DNA from: Heterocephalus glaber
Lineage: Eukaryota; Chordata; Mammalia; Rodentia; Bathyergidae
Length of the DNA: 64,000 nucleotides
Direction: 5' to 3'
Assembly (NCBI RefSeq): GCF_000247695.1
Contig: NW_004624776.1
Span: forward strand, 14,497,324-14,561,323
The stretch's first letter is position 1. Each line of letters starts with the position of its first letter. The position numbers and the translations under genes were made by a program. Shown piece after piece: positions 22,603 to 34,875 of this stretch. The notes under the pieces are model-generated. The model had not been told where the DNA came from. It searched no databases and saw nothing but the letters and a program-made list of their open reading frames with translations.

Positions 22603-25400
22603 AATTTTATTTTCAATACTTTAACTGAAGGCTTAGCCACCATCATTTGGAATTAGTCTTTGGAACTGCCTATCTAACTACACTAAAATACTATTTATTT
22701 GGTTTTGAAAGAAAATCTCAAATAAATTCTACAACCTATGAAAGTAACCTCAATGTGAGCCATTATTTTTGAAATTCTTTAAGTGTATCTCTCTGTACCT
22801 AGCAGTAAAAATATTTCTGAGAAAAGAAGCAAGAAACAAATGTCATACATTTTGTAGTTCATTGTGCATCAGCCAGTTACTTCATCATGTTGGTGAGTCT
22901 TTCAGCCAGTTGAATTATATTTTCCTTTGTTATATTTTTTTTCCTTTTTAAAAAGATTTTCTCCACTTAGCACATATTAACTTTAGAAATACAAAGAAGG
23001 AACTGCAGTTTTACTAGAGCAAAAAAGCATTATCACATCTAGACTCTTACCCTATTTTTTGATATGATTTTGGGTGCCACTTAATTTTTTCCCAGATTTT
23101 AGGAAGAAACAGTCTTACTTTTTAGTACTTTAAGTTCTTTTAGTCCAAGAATAGTAAGGGAATCAGATTGCTATTCTGCTTATTCCCAATGCATAAGTTG
23201 CTTGACTTTTTCATTCATTTTAGTCTGTTATCATTCACATTAGTCTATTTCTTAATGTCTCTCACAAAACCATGAATAAAATCTAAGGCAAATATAATTC
23301 TATCCTAAAAGTTTAAGAGTAGAAATAGAAGAAGATGATATCAAAGATTATACTTTGTCTAGGTTTGATTACAGTGTACAATTTAAGGCCTGATAATATT
23401 GTAATGCTATCACCACATTCTAAAAAATTAAGTGTTAGAAATACATGATCATGCTAAAAATAAAGAGCATATTAATAGTCAGAATGACTTAAACAGCTGA
23501 AATGAGGAGCTAACTGATTTTGTGATTAAAATATAATTATTTTGAGATAATTTATTCAGCATAATTTTAAATTTATGAACTGGAACTATTATGTCACCTA
23601 TGATGAAAAATATCAAGAAACTTTATGACTATTTGAGTTTTGAGTTACATATTTAATTATATAAAATTTAAGTTAAAACTGATTGCTTACCTTAGAAATT
23701 TTGAAAATCACACTGGTGAATTAACCACAGTTGGCTGATTTCTATTGCAGACAGAAAGCTTCAAACTTGCCCATTACTTATGGGTTGAGAATGAAGGATC
23801 TAAGCTGCCCAACTCTGCCTGAAGAGAAGGTGCCCATGTGTCTAGCTTGCTCTCAGGTTTCATTGCTGTATTAGCAACAGACATATCTAATTTTACTCCA
23901 TGACATAAACAGCTCAGAGCACACTTAAAATTGTTAGGAAACCAGTTCCAGTGTGCGGCTCTCAGTATGCCCAAACCAGGCCAAAACAAAACAAAAAGCC
24001 CAGCCATTCTTTCAAAACCCACATTCCAATATTTAAACTCTGAATCATGATTGTCTTCTCTAAAAATAGCTTTTTAAAACAAACTTTACCTTAAATGAAT
24101 AGTAAGAAACTTGTGAGACTAGTTCCTGGTAGAATCTCATGTTGATAAAATCTTATGAACAATCACATTGAATTAATATGAAATATCTAGAACTTACATC
24201 TTTATTAGTATTATATGTATACCATTCTCATCCAAAGAAACTGCAAATTATTATATGTTGCTCTAAAAATTCACATTCTTTAAGGCTCTTTTTAAGTGAA
24301 AAACTTTAATATTTGAGGAAAAAACCTCAGAGAATGATCATGATAATAAATAGAAGGTAAACAAACTCTACATGTTGAAATTATGATGGTTCTTTTCTGG
24401 TAAACTAATATTTATGTTTAACAAATTATATGAATGTAATCATGTGATCTTAAATTGCCTTTATTTTAAAGTACTCAGTTTTTAAGGTATAAAGAAAATG
24501 TAGTAAAATCAAATTTTTGAATAATCTTAGTCTTATTTTAAATTATTTTTATGTAGCCTAGTTTTCAGTATGAATTAAAACTGACTAAAATGATTATTTG
24601 AAATTTATGTTTAAACACTACACATTGAATATAAGACACAATGGCATGATAATCCACATGCTTAATTTTTCTTTTCTTTTCTTCTCAGGAGACAGTTTCT
24701 CTCCCTTTTGTTTATTTGTACTCTGACTTCTTTTGAAATCTAATGCTCCAGCAACAGCTGCAGGCCTGAACTAAAAGCCTACTCAGCTTCAATGAAGAGC
24801 CATGTAAAAGAAACTCTAAAATATTTCATGAATTCTCTGCACATTACTATTTCTTTTCCAGGTACTTCAGTCAGACATAAAATTATAGCGTAACTATCAA
24901 TTCTTAACAAATTATCTACCTAATGTATTCGAGAAAAGTGGTATGAAATGTAATTTTCTAACAGTGTGTCTGAAAGTTAAAATGTGAAGCTCCTAACTCA
25001 ATATTCTGATTGAAACGTCACACATTTAAAGGTTACCTTGAAGGACCTTTTCATCAATCAGTAAATTGAATTTCCAGCAAAGAACTTTTCAATGTTTTGG
25101 CGATTGCGTTATAAAAATATTCCTCAACTTTTATGGGAGATTTTTACTCACATTTATAGATTCATTAAATACTATGAACATCTACTGCAAAATGTTTTAT
25201 AGAGGCCTTTGATTTTGTTATTTGAAATTTTTGTAAGATCTTCAAATTTGTACTGTAGATCTAGCTTAAAACACATTTGATGTTTCCAATAAAATCATAA
25301 TATTTCAAAGTTTAAAGGAAACCTAGTCTTACACTCACCTAAGTGTAAAACAACGTGTTCAAGTGTACATAGATAATATGTTCTCTCTCCCGTCTGTGTC
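22603..25400. other. 2.8-kb AT-rich stretch with almost no recognisable repeat
   Basis: No SINE, LINE or LTR was recognised, in contrast to the rest of the window. There is a strong acceptor-like polypyrimidine tract and CAG at about 24665-24688 (TTTTCTTTTCTTCTCAG). Candidate for conserved noncoding sequence or intron of an unseen gene. Inference only. Confidence 0.4.
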
Positions 25401-25406
25401 CAACTC

Positions 25407-25916
25407 TGTAGGGAACAGGGAAAGGGGACGTTACCAGAACCTCTGCAGTAAGTCCTAGTCTCCCGCGAGCCATGGCAGCACACGGGGAATTACAGGAAAG
25501 GTAGAAAAATGAGACTGAGAAGAAGCTGAGCTTTGAGTCTCATCAGTGCTGCTCTGGGCAGCAAAGACGAAAGTCCCCAGCTTACTGCACCTTTTATTCA
25601 GTACTCAGTACATCGGGAGAAACAAATGTTAACAAATGACTTGCAGAGAGTTCAGTACATCCGCGTAAACAAGATGTAACAATCCAAGAGCAATGAGGAA
25701 CTGAGTAGATGTTCGTTCCTCCCAGGATGGTTTCAGGTCCCAGGATGTTTCTTGTCCTGGAGAATCACAGACAGCATCACCGGATCGTTGAGGTCTCAGT
25801 TGTGACCGGAGGCCAAAATGGAATTATGTCTCGGAATTCCATAGCTGGGCTGTAGGCAGGAGAACTAGGCTAACCAAATGATTTTTCCCTAGAATTATGT
25901 AGCATTGCTCCCGACA
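25407..25916 (-). mobile_element. Class II ERV-like solo LTR
   Basis: On the minus strand it starts TGTCGGGAGCAATGCTACAT and ends TTCCCTACA. It is 510 bp and is flanked by a perfect 6-bp target duplication, CAACTC, at 25401-25406 and 25917-25922. TG...CA ends and a 6-bp duplication fit the ERVK/class II group. It is the same family as 30826-31339, in the opposite orientation. No internal viral sequence adjoins, so it is a solo LTR left by recombination. Confidence 0.9.
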
Positions 25917-26140
25917 CAACTCCCTGGTGCTGAGACCTTGACCACAGAACTCCCTTCCATGGCCTCACCTCACGTCTCTTCTTAGTCTCTTTCTGCAAGG
26001 CATAGATCAAGTGACCTTGAAAGTCTCTTGATTTTACAGGTCCATTTGGTAACTGGATGTTCAACACCAATGTCTCTCAAGCATGGCCACCATGCCTCTA
26101 GGGTACACAACAGGATTCATCTTCATTCTTATTCCAACCC

Positions 26141-26536
26141 TGTTATGGTTTAGATCTAAAATGTTCTCTAAAGTCTCATGTTCAGAGGTGGAGATTTTGG
26201 AAGGTGATTAGATCATGTGGGTACTATATCACCAGTAGATTCATCCAGTGATGAGTTTATGGTTGGATGCACTGTTAGGAGGTAAGACCTGGTTGGAGGT
26301 GGGTCACTGGGGGTGTGTGACCTGGACAGTTTGTTCTTGTACCAGGCTTCTATCTTTTTCCTCTCTGCAATTGCTGGATCGAGCAGCTTCCTTTGCCATG
26401 CCCTTCTGCCGTATTGTTTCTGGCCTGGGGCTAGCTAACCATAGGCCCAACAAAACTGTGAGCTAAAGTAAACCTTTTTTCCTTGTAATTGCAGGTATGA
26501 GAATTTTGTCCCAGTGATGGGAACATGAGTAATACA
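26141..26536 (+). mobile_element. MaLR-like solo LTR
   Basis: TGTTATGGTTTAGATCTAAA, GAAGGTGATTAGATCATGTGG, GGTTGGAGGTGGGTCACTGG, GTGAGCTAAAGTAAACC, ending ATGAGTAATACA. Matches the MST/THE1 layout of other copies in the window. Confidence 0.8.
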
Positions 26537-26919
26537 GCCTCCATTCTTGGTCACTATGCTATAGTCAGCAGCTCCTGGTCTCTCTCCTTCAAGTCTTCCG
26601 TCTGCCTGGTCAGGGATGTCTTTGTCACTGGCTATGTAGTTTAAGAGGTTGGGGGTGGGGAGATTACATTCAAAACTAGTGAAAACAAGGAATTTTTGGT
26701 AGTGTTGTGGTCAGTCTCACACTAAGATATTTTATTTTTGACATGAAATTGGAGGTAAAGTCATCTGCGGAGGGAGAGTGTGAGGTAGTAGATGAGATGG
26801 TCCAAAGCTTAAAACTTAAAGTAGAAGTTTAAAATAGTTTTTGTGAATAACTGGTTATAAATTCACTAGCGAAACATACCAGACAAGATAAAGTTGATGA
26901 ATACACTTCTTCCTTTGCT
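26537..26919. other. Unassigned sequence
   Basis: Nothing recognised. Confidence 0.35.
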
Positions 26920-27215
26920 TACATTCCAGTAAGCCATGGTAAGATGAAAATATCATAGGTCAAAAGTGCAGTTAATCCATCAAACCTACCAACTATGCTC
27001 ACGTATCTCAGAGTGCCCTGTAAAGTGCTGGGAGTTTCCACTCACAATCATGGGGCTGACTGGGAACTGTGGCCACTGCTCCTGCTACCATCACAAGAGA
27101 GGACTGGACTTCATTTAATGAGCTTGAGAAATGATTCAAATTCAAAATTCCAAGCAGTTCTGTTTTATGGCAAAGTCGAAACACCCTAAATTGAACAACT
27201 GTTAAGTTGAAAAAA
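26920..27215 (+). mobile_element. Tigger-type (TcMar) DNA transposon remnant
   Basis: GTAAGATGAAAATATCATAGGTCAAAAGTGCAG, then CATCAAACCTACC and later GGCAAAGTCGAAACACCC...TTAAGTTGAA, resembling nonautonomous Tigger/MER6-like elements. An LTR abuts its right side. Confidence 0.55.
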
Positions 27216-27603
27216 GTTATGGTTTGTGTCTAGATGTCCCCGCAAAGCCTCATGCCAGTCTTAGGTGGGGCTTTTTCAAACATAGCTGAAACTAGAGGGA
27301 GTATGTGATTGATTCATGGCAGTGCTAGGCTCCAGGGCACTAGGATTAATGGTGTGAGTGCTACCCCACCCCAGGTAGTCTGAATAAGATAAAAGGGAGA
27401 GAAAGAGCTGTGGTCATCCTTTGTTGCCTTTGCTACTTTCTGGGTACCATGAACTGTTTTTCCTCTGCAAGGCCTGTCTTCCATGCCACCCTGCTTAAGA
27501 GCAAGATGATTATAGATTGAAACCTCTAGATTGCATCTATAGGTTGAAATAAACCTTCTCCACTTTAACTTTGGGTGTCAGCAATAAAAAAGTAATGAAG
27601 ACA
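27216..27603 (+). mobile_element. MaLR/ERVL-like solo LTR
   Basis: GTTATGGTTTGTGTCTAGATGTCCCC, GGGCACTAGGATTAATGGTGTG, AGTCTGAATAAGATAAAAGG, GGTTGAAATAAACC, ending AGTAATGAAGACA. Closest relative in the window is the reversed copy at 7562-7933. Confidence 0.8.
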
Positions 27604-27668
27604 GTCTCGATGTTGAACCACTGTATGTGGTAGTCCCATTCTGATAGCCATCATTACTATGTAAGAGT

Positions 27669-27841
27669 GAAGTGTTCCTAATCCAAAATCTAACATGCTC
27701 TAAAATGATTGTGGGCAATGAATTATCAGATTCAGCATGCTTCACCAGTAAAGTGCATGCAAACATTCCGAAATCCAAAAATCTCTAAAATCTGAAGGAC
27801 TTTAGTTCAAATTGTTTTGGAAAAAGGATACTCAACCTGTA
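27669..27841 (+). mobile_element. Tigger4/Zombi-like MITE
   Basis: Begins near TTCCTAATCCAAAATC and ends GGATACTCAACCTGTA, with AACATTCCGAAATCCAAAAATC near the 3' side. These are the terminal strings of Tigger3/4-group elements whose ends read GTTGAGCATCCC. Confidence 0.6.
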
Positions 27842-28229
27842 TGCTAATTGTAGCTATGAGTTCTTATGACACAATCTACCCAAACCACCTCAGACTTTCC
27901 TCCAAAACAAACCTTATGGTCTCCCCAAACCTGCTCTTCTGTCTTTCCTCCCCTTCTCCATTCCCAACAAGTTCAAGGAAGACAGACTGGGGAATCTTTT
28001 TCACTTGCCAGGCTGCAGGCCACCAAGTCTAGAGGATTCTTGGCCCTCATCTCCTTCTCTCCCTGCCCTCTTGACTGTCAGTGCCTGGCTGCAGTGACTC
28101 ACCTTTGCTGTCTGTGCTATTACTGTAACTGAGTACTGGATTCCTCTGCTTCCAGAGATGGCCTTGGTCCTTCTTATGGTCCCAGGGACTGTCAAAGAAA
28201 TGTCAGGAACAAGTGATTCTGGTCACAAC
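27842..28229. other. Unassigned, possibly upstream L2
   Basis: Pyrimidine-rich; may extend the L2 at 28230 but no diagnostic string is visible. Confidence 0.3.
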
Positions 28230-28560
28230 ATTCTTCTGTTCAAAGCCCTTCAACGAGTCTCAGGATACAATGCCAAGCTCCTGATCCAGCACACATGCCT
28301 GTAGGATTGGGCCTGCCCATCCCTGGTGCCCTTTCTCATCTCGATTCCCGAAGGTGCCACAGAAGTCACACTGCTGCTGGATACTGGAGTCTATCTCTGA
28401 CCAGGATACTTCCCATCTCTTTCTGCTGGTGAACTACTATTTCCCTTTTAAAGGCCTGCTCACATGTCACAATCAGCTTTCTATAGATATTTTTAAATGT
28501 AACCACAGTTCTTTGCAATTACATTGCCATCATTTGTGCGCCTATTCTGTCAGAACATGA
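28230..28560 (+). mobile_element. L2 fragment
   Basis: CAAAGCCCTTCAACGAGTCTCAGGATACAATGCCAAGCTCC, GATTGGGCCTGCCC, AAGGCCTGCTCACATGTCACA match the layout of the L2 3' region (CTTCAGTGGCTCCC ... AAGTCCAAACTCC ... CTGGCCCCTGCC). Confidence 0.65.
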
Positions 28561-28686
28561 ATGCCTTGCTCAGTGGTATGTACAGTAAGCCCTCAGCAAA
28601 CAAAACTGAAAATTTACACCAGTTGTAGCAGTGCTTTTTACAATATGAACTCCAAAGTGCACAGTGACTTTAAAGAATAGAGCTAA

Positions 28687-28782
28687 CAGCTGGCATGGTG
28701 GTTCATGCCTGTAATCCCAGCTTTCTCGGAGGCTGATGCAGGAGGATGTCAAATTCCAGCCCAACCTGGGGAATTTGGTAGC
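28687..28782 (+). mobile_element. B1 SINE, 3'-truncated
   Basis: AGCTGGCATGGTGGTTCATGCCTGTAATCCCAGC and GGAGGCTGATGCAGGAGGAT are the left B1 body; the right part is missing after CCCAACCTGGGG. Confidence 0.8.
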
Positions 28783-28785
28783 TGT

Positions 28786-29273
28786 GATTATTAATCATGA
28801 TATATCAATTTGAATGGATTAAATGATGCTTAGCAGATTAGTGAAGCACAGTTCTGGATACAGGCAACTAACCTGTATATAGGCCAGCAAACTGAGAGAA
28901 GACCACTGTAAGTGGCATCAACCAAGAGACTGGTAGCCCAGACAGAAAAAAGGGAAAAGAGAAGGAAGCATGCCTGCTTTGGAAGACACCAGTGTTTGCC
29001 ATCCCCTTTGAACATCAGTCTCCAGTTTCCTTTGCCTTTTAACCCAGTCTTGTACTGGTGAGTCTCCAGTGAGCTTCCAGCCCTTTCACCTTGGACCCTC
29101 TTGTTCTGCAGCTTCCATCTTCTTGGGCTGAGCAGCTACTGGATGCTGCAGCTCTCCAGTGTGCAGACGGCCACTGTGAATGCTCCTCCTCTGACAAATC
29201 CCCGGGTTAAGCATACATATATTGTCTAATAATTCTGTGTCTCTAGCAAGCCCTATCTAATGCAGCAACTTCG
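28786..29273 (+). repeat. Ancient eutherian LTR-like repeat
   Basis: ATATATCAATTTGAATGGATTAAATGATGC and GTGAAGCACAGTTCTGG at the left, CAGACGGCCACTGTG and TAATTCTGTGTCTCTAGCAAGCCCTATCTAATGCAG at the right. These match an old repeat common in eutherian genomes whose name I cannot give with certainty. Confidence 0.5.
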
Positions 29274-29316
29274 AGAGACTTTGAACCTGGGTTCAAACCT
29301 AGTAAATATAGAAACC

Positions 29317-29340
29317 TAGTAAATAAATAAATAAATAAAA
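29317..29340. repeat. (AAAT)n short tandem repeat
   Basis: About five AAAT units. Confidence 0.85.
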
Positions 29341-29623
29341 TATGATATGGATGATCTTACAGGATTTATCCAGAAGAGGTCAGTAAACAGTCACAAAATA
29401 TGATTTTTCAGGGCAATTTGAATGTGAAATAGTTTATTTTGTAAGTAATAATAAACTTCAAAAATTCAAAAACTATCATGTCAATTATTTGTCTCTTCAT
29501 TAAAGTTATAATTCCTCAAAATAGACTTAAGGAAAATGAGACATGAGCAAAATGATTCTCCATACATATAACTGAAAATCCTAAGAATGTTATTACTTAA
29601 ATCATTCTCACCAGAGTCCCTAT

Positions 29624-29710
29624 TTTTTTTTTTTTTTTTTGGTACTTGGGATTGAACTTAGGACCTTGTACTTGCGAGGTAGGCACAATGCCACTGAGCT
29701 ACATTCCTGG
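29624..29710 (-). mobile_element. ID SINE
   Basis: Reversed T tail, GGTACTTGGGATTGAACTTAGGACC, ACTGAGCTACATTCC. The target duplication CAGAGTCCCTAT is at 29612-29623 and 29711-29722. Confidence 0.92.
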
Positions 29711-29722
29711 CAGAGTCCCTAT

Positions 29723-30819
29723 TTTTAAATGGGGTTCATCCAAGTGTACACATTTTAACAAAGACATCTTCAGATTCCCTTTAGAATTGTCATATTAATA
29801 AAAAACTAGACTTACTAGATTACTAAATATATACATTTTCTGTTTCACATAGTATTTTGAGTCCTAATATTTTGAGTTTAGGAGTCAATATTTAGTAGTA
29901 GAAGGAGCTGATTCAGTGTTGTCAGGGAAGACAGAAGAAAAGCCCCACATGTAATAAAAAAGAAATCACTGGGATGCTGAAGAAAGAGGTATAAGCAACA
30001 CTAAAAGAAAAAGAAAACTTAGATTTCAGAAGAGAAAATAAAATACCAAGGACATTTCAAAGTACCATGCCTTATCCACTGGTAATCACTAAACTGGGTC
30101 ATAAATATCTAGAATTTCCATAAACTTATGACTTGAAGCCATTCACAGGGAGAAGCTGTCACCCTCTGTGAACTGTAAACTTCTTGGGTAGTGATTCTCA
30201 TCTGTGGCAGGGAATAAAAATGTGGCTTGAGCATATCAGAACCACAGAGAATGCATTAAAAATCACAATCAAAGTAGGACTTGCACATGTGGAGGAGAAA
30301 ATCGATCAGAAGGGTTTATAACAAAAATCCTCACTATCTCCTCCTTCTGCCCACTTGCCCCCATTGGCTGAGGCCACTACTGTCCTCAGAACTTTCTTTG
30401 CATATTTACTTCTAACCTGTAAAAGACTTCTTATTGCTGTATCTTGGTGTCATGATTTTAGACATATTTATCAATTTAGTTCGCCTTTGTTACTGCCCAG
30501 CAGGCTTCGTCTCCTTGTAGAGAGCACTGTCACTCCTTTCAGCTCCTTCCACGGTCACCTCTGCAATGCCAGTCAACCTCAGCATCCATTTCTTTTTCAG
30601 GAATTCAGACAGTGGCTCTTACCTTCTGTCCTCTGACTGAAGACATTATAACTGCTAACCTTTCCATTCCCACCTGTGCCTACAGGGCCGGCCACTTGTG
30701 TCTCCTATCTTCTTCTTGTTTCCTGAATTTTACATGATCAAAGCTGGTCACACTACTTTCCACTTTGCAATGATGGGGCATCTCCTGTGATTTGAATAGG
30801 TTGATTAAAAAAAAGAATA
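29723..30819. other. Unassigned sequence
   Basis: Includes a 93-codon open frame at 30355-30636 with no recognised domain. No repeats identified with confidence. Confidence 0.35.
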
Positions 30820-30825
30820 ACAAGC

Positions 30826-31339
30826 TGTCGGGAGCAATGCTACATAATTCTAGGGAAAAATCATTGAGTAGGCCTAGTTCTCCTGCCTACAGCCCAGCTA
30901 CGACATTCCAGACATAATTGTATTTTGGCCTTTGGTCACAGCTGAGACCTCAGTGATCCCCAGATGTTGTAATGCTCCAGGACAAGACCACACCTGCGGG
31001 AGACGCCAGAGAGGGACCAAATCTTCATCTGCACAGTTCCTCATTGTTCTTAGATTTCCACTGCCCCCAGTCTTTTTACACCTTGTTCATCCCAATGTAA
31101 AGTACTGAACTCTGCATTTCACTTGTTACATCTGTTTCCCCATGTACTGAATAAAAACTGCTGCAAGCTAGGGGTCTTTTGTCTTTGCTGCCCAGAGCAG
31201 CGCTGATCAGACCCAAAGCTCAGCTTCTTAGTCTTATTTTTCTACCTTTCCTGTAATTCGCTGTGTGCTGCTGTGGCTCACAGGAGACCAGGACTTACTG
31301 CAGAGGTTCTGGTAACATCCCCTTCCCCTGTTCCCTACA
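30826..31339 (+). mobile_element. Class II ERV-like solo LTR
   Basis: Starts TGTCGGGAGCAATGCTACAT and ends TTCCCTACA (514 bp). It is flanked by a perfect 6-bp target duplication, ACAAGC, at 30820-30825 and 31340-31345. The AATAAAA element at about 31149 lies where a TATA-like or poly-A signal would be expected. It is the mirror-orientation relative of 25407-25916. Confidence 0.92.
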
Positions 31340-31589
31340 ACAAGCAGTGCTCATACTTTTATAACGATCTGCTTCCTTTGAGAGGCAAATCCCTGCATCC
31401 CTCAATATCTCTAGGTTTAGGTGGGATCTACTTTTTAAGCTATCCTTCCAATTATTTTAATTATTCTATGTTGACATATGCCTTTCCTATATAATTTTTG
31501 TTGTTGGAGTTTCTGAATACTTTTCCTCTCCCTGTCCTTTGCTTGCTTATTTATTTATTTTTTGGTTCATTTTTTGTTTTTGGGTTTGT

Positions 31590-31731
31590 TTTTGAGACAG
31601 AGTCTCACTATGCAGTTCAGGCTGGATTTGAACTCACTATGTAGCCCTGGCCGGCCTCAAACTCAGGGCAATCCTCTTGCCTCAGCCTCCCGAGTACTGA
31701 GATTACAGGCATGCACTACCATGCCCAGCCC
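31590..31731 (-). mobile_element. B1 SINE
   Basis: Reversed: GAGACAGAGTCTCACTATGCAG, GGCTGGATTTGAACTCACTATGTAGCCCTGGCCGGCC, CTGAGATTACAGGCATGCACTACCATGCCCAGCC. It includes the rodent-specific internal duplication and is well preserved. Confidence 0.92.
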
Positions 31732-34423
31732 TGCCCTATGTTATAAGAAGAAATTATGTTAACTATGCCTCCTCAGTATATTAATTAAATCTCCTATTTG
31801 AGAATCAATTCTATTTTTCTTCACGAAATGTACTTGCCTTCATTTTTAATTTACACAGTTTTTGTCATGGTTGGATCATGGCTTTCCGAAATGACCAACT
31901 TCTGCCTCTCTGATCATCTATCTTCCTCTTTCTTTCTTGCATTTTCTCTCTTGCCCTCCAGCTCCTGCTCAGTTTTCCATGGCAATCTCCAGTGTGGAGA
32001 TCTCCTTTTTTTCTAGCATCTGTGTGCTCACAGCTCTCCTTGTCTGGTCCGGACTGGGTGGATGGGCCTTCTCAGACATGCAGTCTTGGTTGGGAGTCAC
32101 TGCTGTCCCCAGTGGAGCTAACTGTCTCCTAAACTTTCATGATTTTGCATTTATTCCCTTGCTATGATGAAGTATGCCCTCAAATAACTATTCAGGAAGA
32201 GTATTCAGGAAGCAGACTGTTCAGGACTCGTAATGGTTGAAAATGTATCTAGTCTTCTGTAAAAACAATTAATATTTGGTTTCATTTAGCAGAGAATTCT
32301 GGATGGAAATAACTTCCTATTGAAATTTGATATGTTTGTTTAACTGACATTTATCATTAAGAAATCCTGCGGAGAAGTGTAACTCTAGTCTGATTTTTAT
32401 TTCTAGTCCACATTGAGTAAAACACATTGCTGTTTAAAGATATCCATGCCTACTTTTGGGTAAAATTAATATTTGCCTCAATGTATTACCTTTTACATTC
32501 ATCTGGCATTTCATATATCATTATTCAGTGAAAGGGGATGATCTGCCCATATAAAATATAAATGAACTTGTTCCTACAAGTAGTACCAAGTAAGAATTTT
32601 CAAGTGATAGTCCATGGATGTAGGAAAATAATAGATGGTGTAAAACAAGTTTAATGAAAAGGGGGTAAAATAAAAAAAGAGAACATTGGAAGTCTGGATC
32701 TGGAGGAATAAGATCTGTATCCATGGACTTTAAAAAGATATTAGTGTTGAAAATTTGTGACAATGCTTCTTTATATACAGAAAACACTCCTTTTCTGAGA
32801 ATGTTCCTTCTACTGTACAACATTCCTGGAATCTCTGCATGACTTTACTCAATTCCTTCCAGGGAAAGTGGATCTATGCCTCCTGCCAGTGGGTTGGAGT
32901 GGGAATGTGGGCTTGTGTGGAGCAGCTCCTCCCATCACAGACCTGGCTTCCAGCCTGCAGAGAATGCATTTTATGCATCGATCCTTCACACTGAAAGTTG
33001 AAAAGATCACCTTGCCAATGGGGATCTGTGATCATCCAGAGCTACATGGAAGGTAGGTAGGTGAATCCTCATCCAGAATACACCCTCAGGAAGTCCATTG
33101 TTGTTGCATACCTACTACATATTCCTGACAGCTTTATTTGTAACAAAAATGATAATTAGACCCCCCCATTGCCACGTTCCTTTGCTTGTCTCTCAGCTGG
33201 TTCAAAATGTGGGCAATAAATAGGATTTTTCTCAGTCCTTGAAAACCAACAAAAAATCAGCCTTTAATAACCATATACCTTTGTTGAGGATGTACTATGC
33301 AGCAGGAGCTATTCTAGATCGATACTTAGCCTTCTCCAAACTTCTCTGCAGATGTTCTGCTTTCTTGCAAGGCTGTAGCCCTCCTAAGCACCCCCACAGT
33401 ACTCATGGATTTCTGTGTGTACCAACCTGTAACTGTTTACCTGTCTATACCCTATTAATCCAGCACTTGAGTTTAAATTTTATTCAAGGACTGAATCTTG
33501 ATACTTGTATTTCCTTAGCCTCTATGTTCATATTAAATATTTGTCAAACCAGTGAACTGATAAGTGTACAGTATTTCTTATGTTTTATCCTTCCAGCTGA
33601 GGAGACAGCTAAGTAATTGCTGATTAATATGGTAATACAATTGAGACATAAGCCAATGATTATGGAAGCACACAAAGGAAACGTTTTGGAAAGATATCAA
33701 GTGGTAATTAATTATTTGGTAGCAAAAAAACACCATTAGTTCATCCACTTAAATTTTCCAATGTTTGCACATGTTTTCAATATATTTAATATATTGATGT
33801 AATAATACATGGATATAATTTACAAATATATAAAAATCAACAGGTATTGAGATATGTGCCATTTTCCTGAGTGCTATGGTTTTATTAACTCACGAACAAC
33901 TTCATAGTTACTAACTCAAACTCTGAGATACCAACTTTGCTTCTTGAAGAGAGAGTACACGGGAAGAAGAAACATCACATACTTGGAGCCAGTTGGGCAT
34001 CTCCCTGGAGATCCCTGGAATTGATGAAATGATGCAGTTCTGCAGTGGCAAGAGTGCACCTGCTTCAGGCCAGGAGACAGAGATGAGGGAGCGAATCCAT
34101 GAATAAGAGCTGGGAAAGATGATCACTGGTCAGGTACACGAGTCCAGAAAGGATCTTTCCTTCACAGGAAATCTGATTGCCTCCCATTTTATGGTATGAG
34201 CCTCCCTCTGAATTTTATCTATCTTTTATGTCAATGACTTGTGCTCAGCCTCTTGGATCCCTTCAAATTGGATTCAGATCATCATAGCCTCTTTGACTTG
34301 ATAGCTTGCCTGATATCCACCCTCTACTCTGAGTCTGACTAACATTACATGGTTGTTGGCTTCAAAAAGTATTCCTTGCTTCCTCTTGCCCTAGAGATAA
34401 TAAAAACAAACATCTAGAAATCT
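31732..34423. other. 2.7 kb with no confidently recognised element
   Basis: Mixed composition. Open frames such as 125 codons at 33239-33616 have no family signature. No SINE or LINE landmark was seen. Confidence 0.35.
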
Positions 34424-34625
34424 CAGGCTTTGTAGTCAGCTGAGCTTAAGCAGCTTCTCCATTTAATAGATCAGTGATGTTAGATAAGTTCGTTATTTTC
34501 TTTAATAGTCAGTTTTCTTCTCTCTTCTATCAAGATGGTGTGAAGGATCATACCACATTCCATTAAAGGTCAGTAATATAATTAAATAAATTAGTATACA
34601 AAGGCACATGACACATAGTAAAACA
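34424..34625 (+). mobile_element. MIR SINE
   Basis: GCTTTGTAGTCAGCTGAGCTTAAGCAG, GTTAGATAAGTTCGTTATTTTC, then GGCACATGACACATAGTAAAA correspond to the MIR body and 3' end. Diverged. Confidence 0.6.
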
Positions 34626-34817
34626 TATATTAAATGATTAACTATTGTTGCAGTTATTTCTTAAGAGTGAATATTTCAAGAAGAAAAAAGATACATGAAT
34701 GACAGATTATGATGCACATAGTGTTTATGGTAAAAGTATTTTGGCATTCTAACTTAATGTTGTAGTTGATTATGAATGTGTTCAATTAGTAACTAACTCT
34801 CATAGGTAGACTATGCT

Positions 34818-34875
34818 CTTATGGTTTGGATCTTAAATGTCCTGGGAAAAGCTCATGTGTTGGAGGCAAGATAAT
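34818..34875 (+). mobile_element. MaLR-like LTR, 5' fragment only
   Basis: TTATGGTTTGGATCTTAAATGTCC and AAAGCTCATGTGTTGGAGGC are the first ~60 bp of the LTR seen at 41973 and elsewhere; the rest is absent. Confidence 0.65.

Noticed and set aside
25407..31339. A single provirus bounded by 25407-25916 and 30826-31339
   Set aside because: The LTRs are in opposite orientation, each has its own 6-bp target duplication, and MaLR, Tigger, L2, B1 and ID elements lie between them rather than viral genes.
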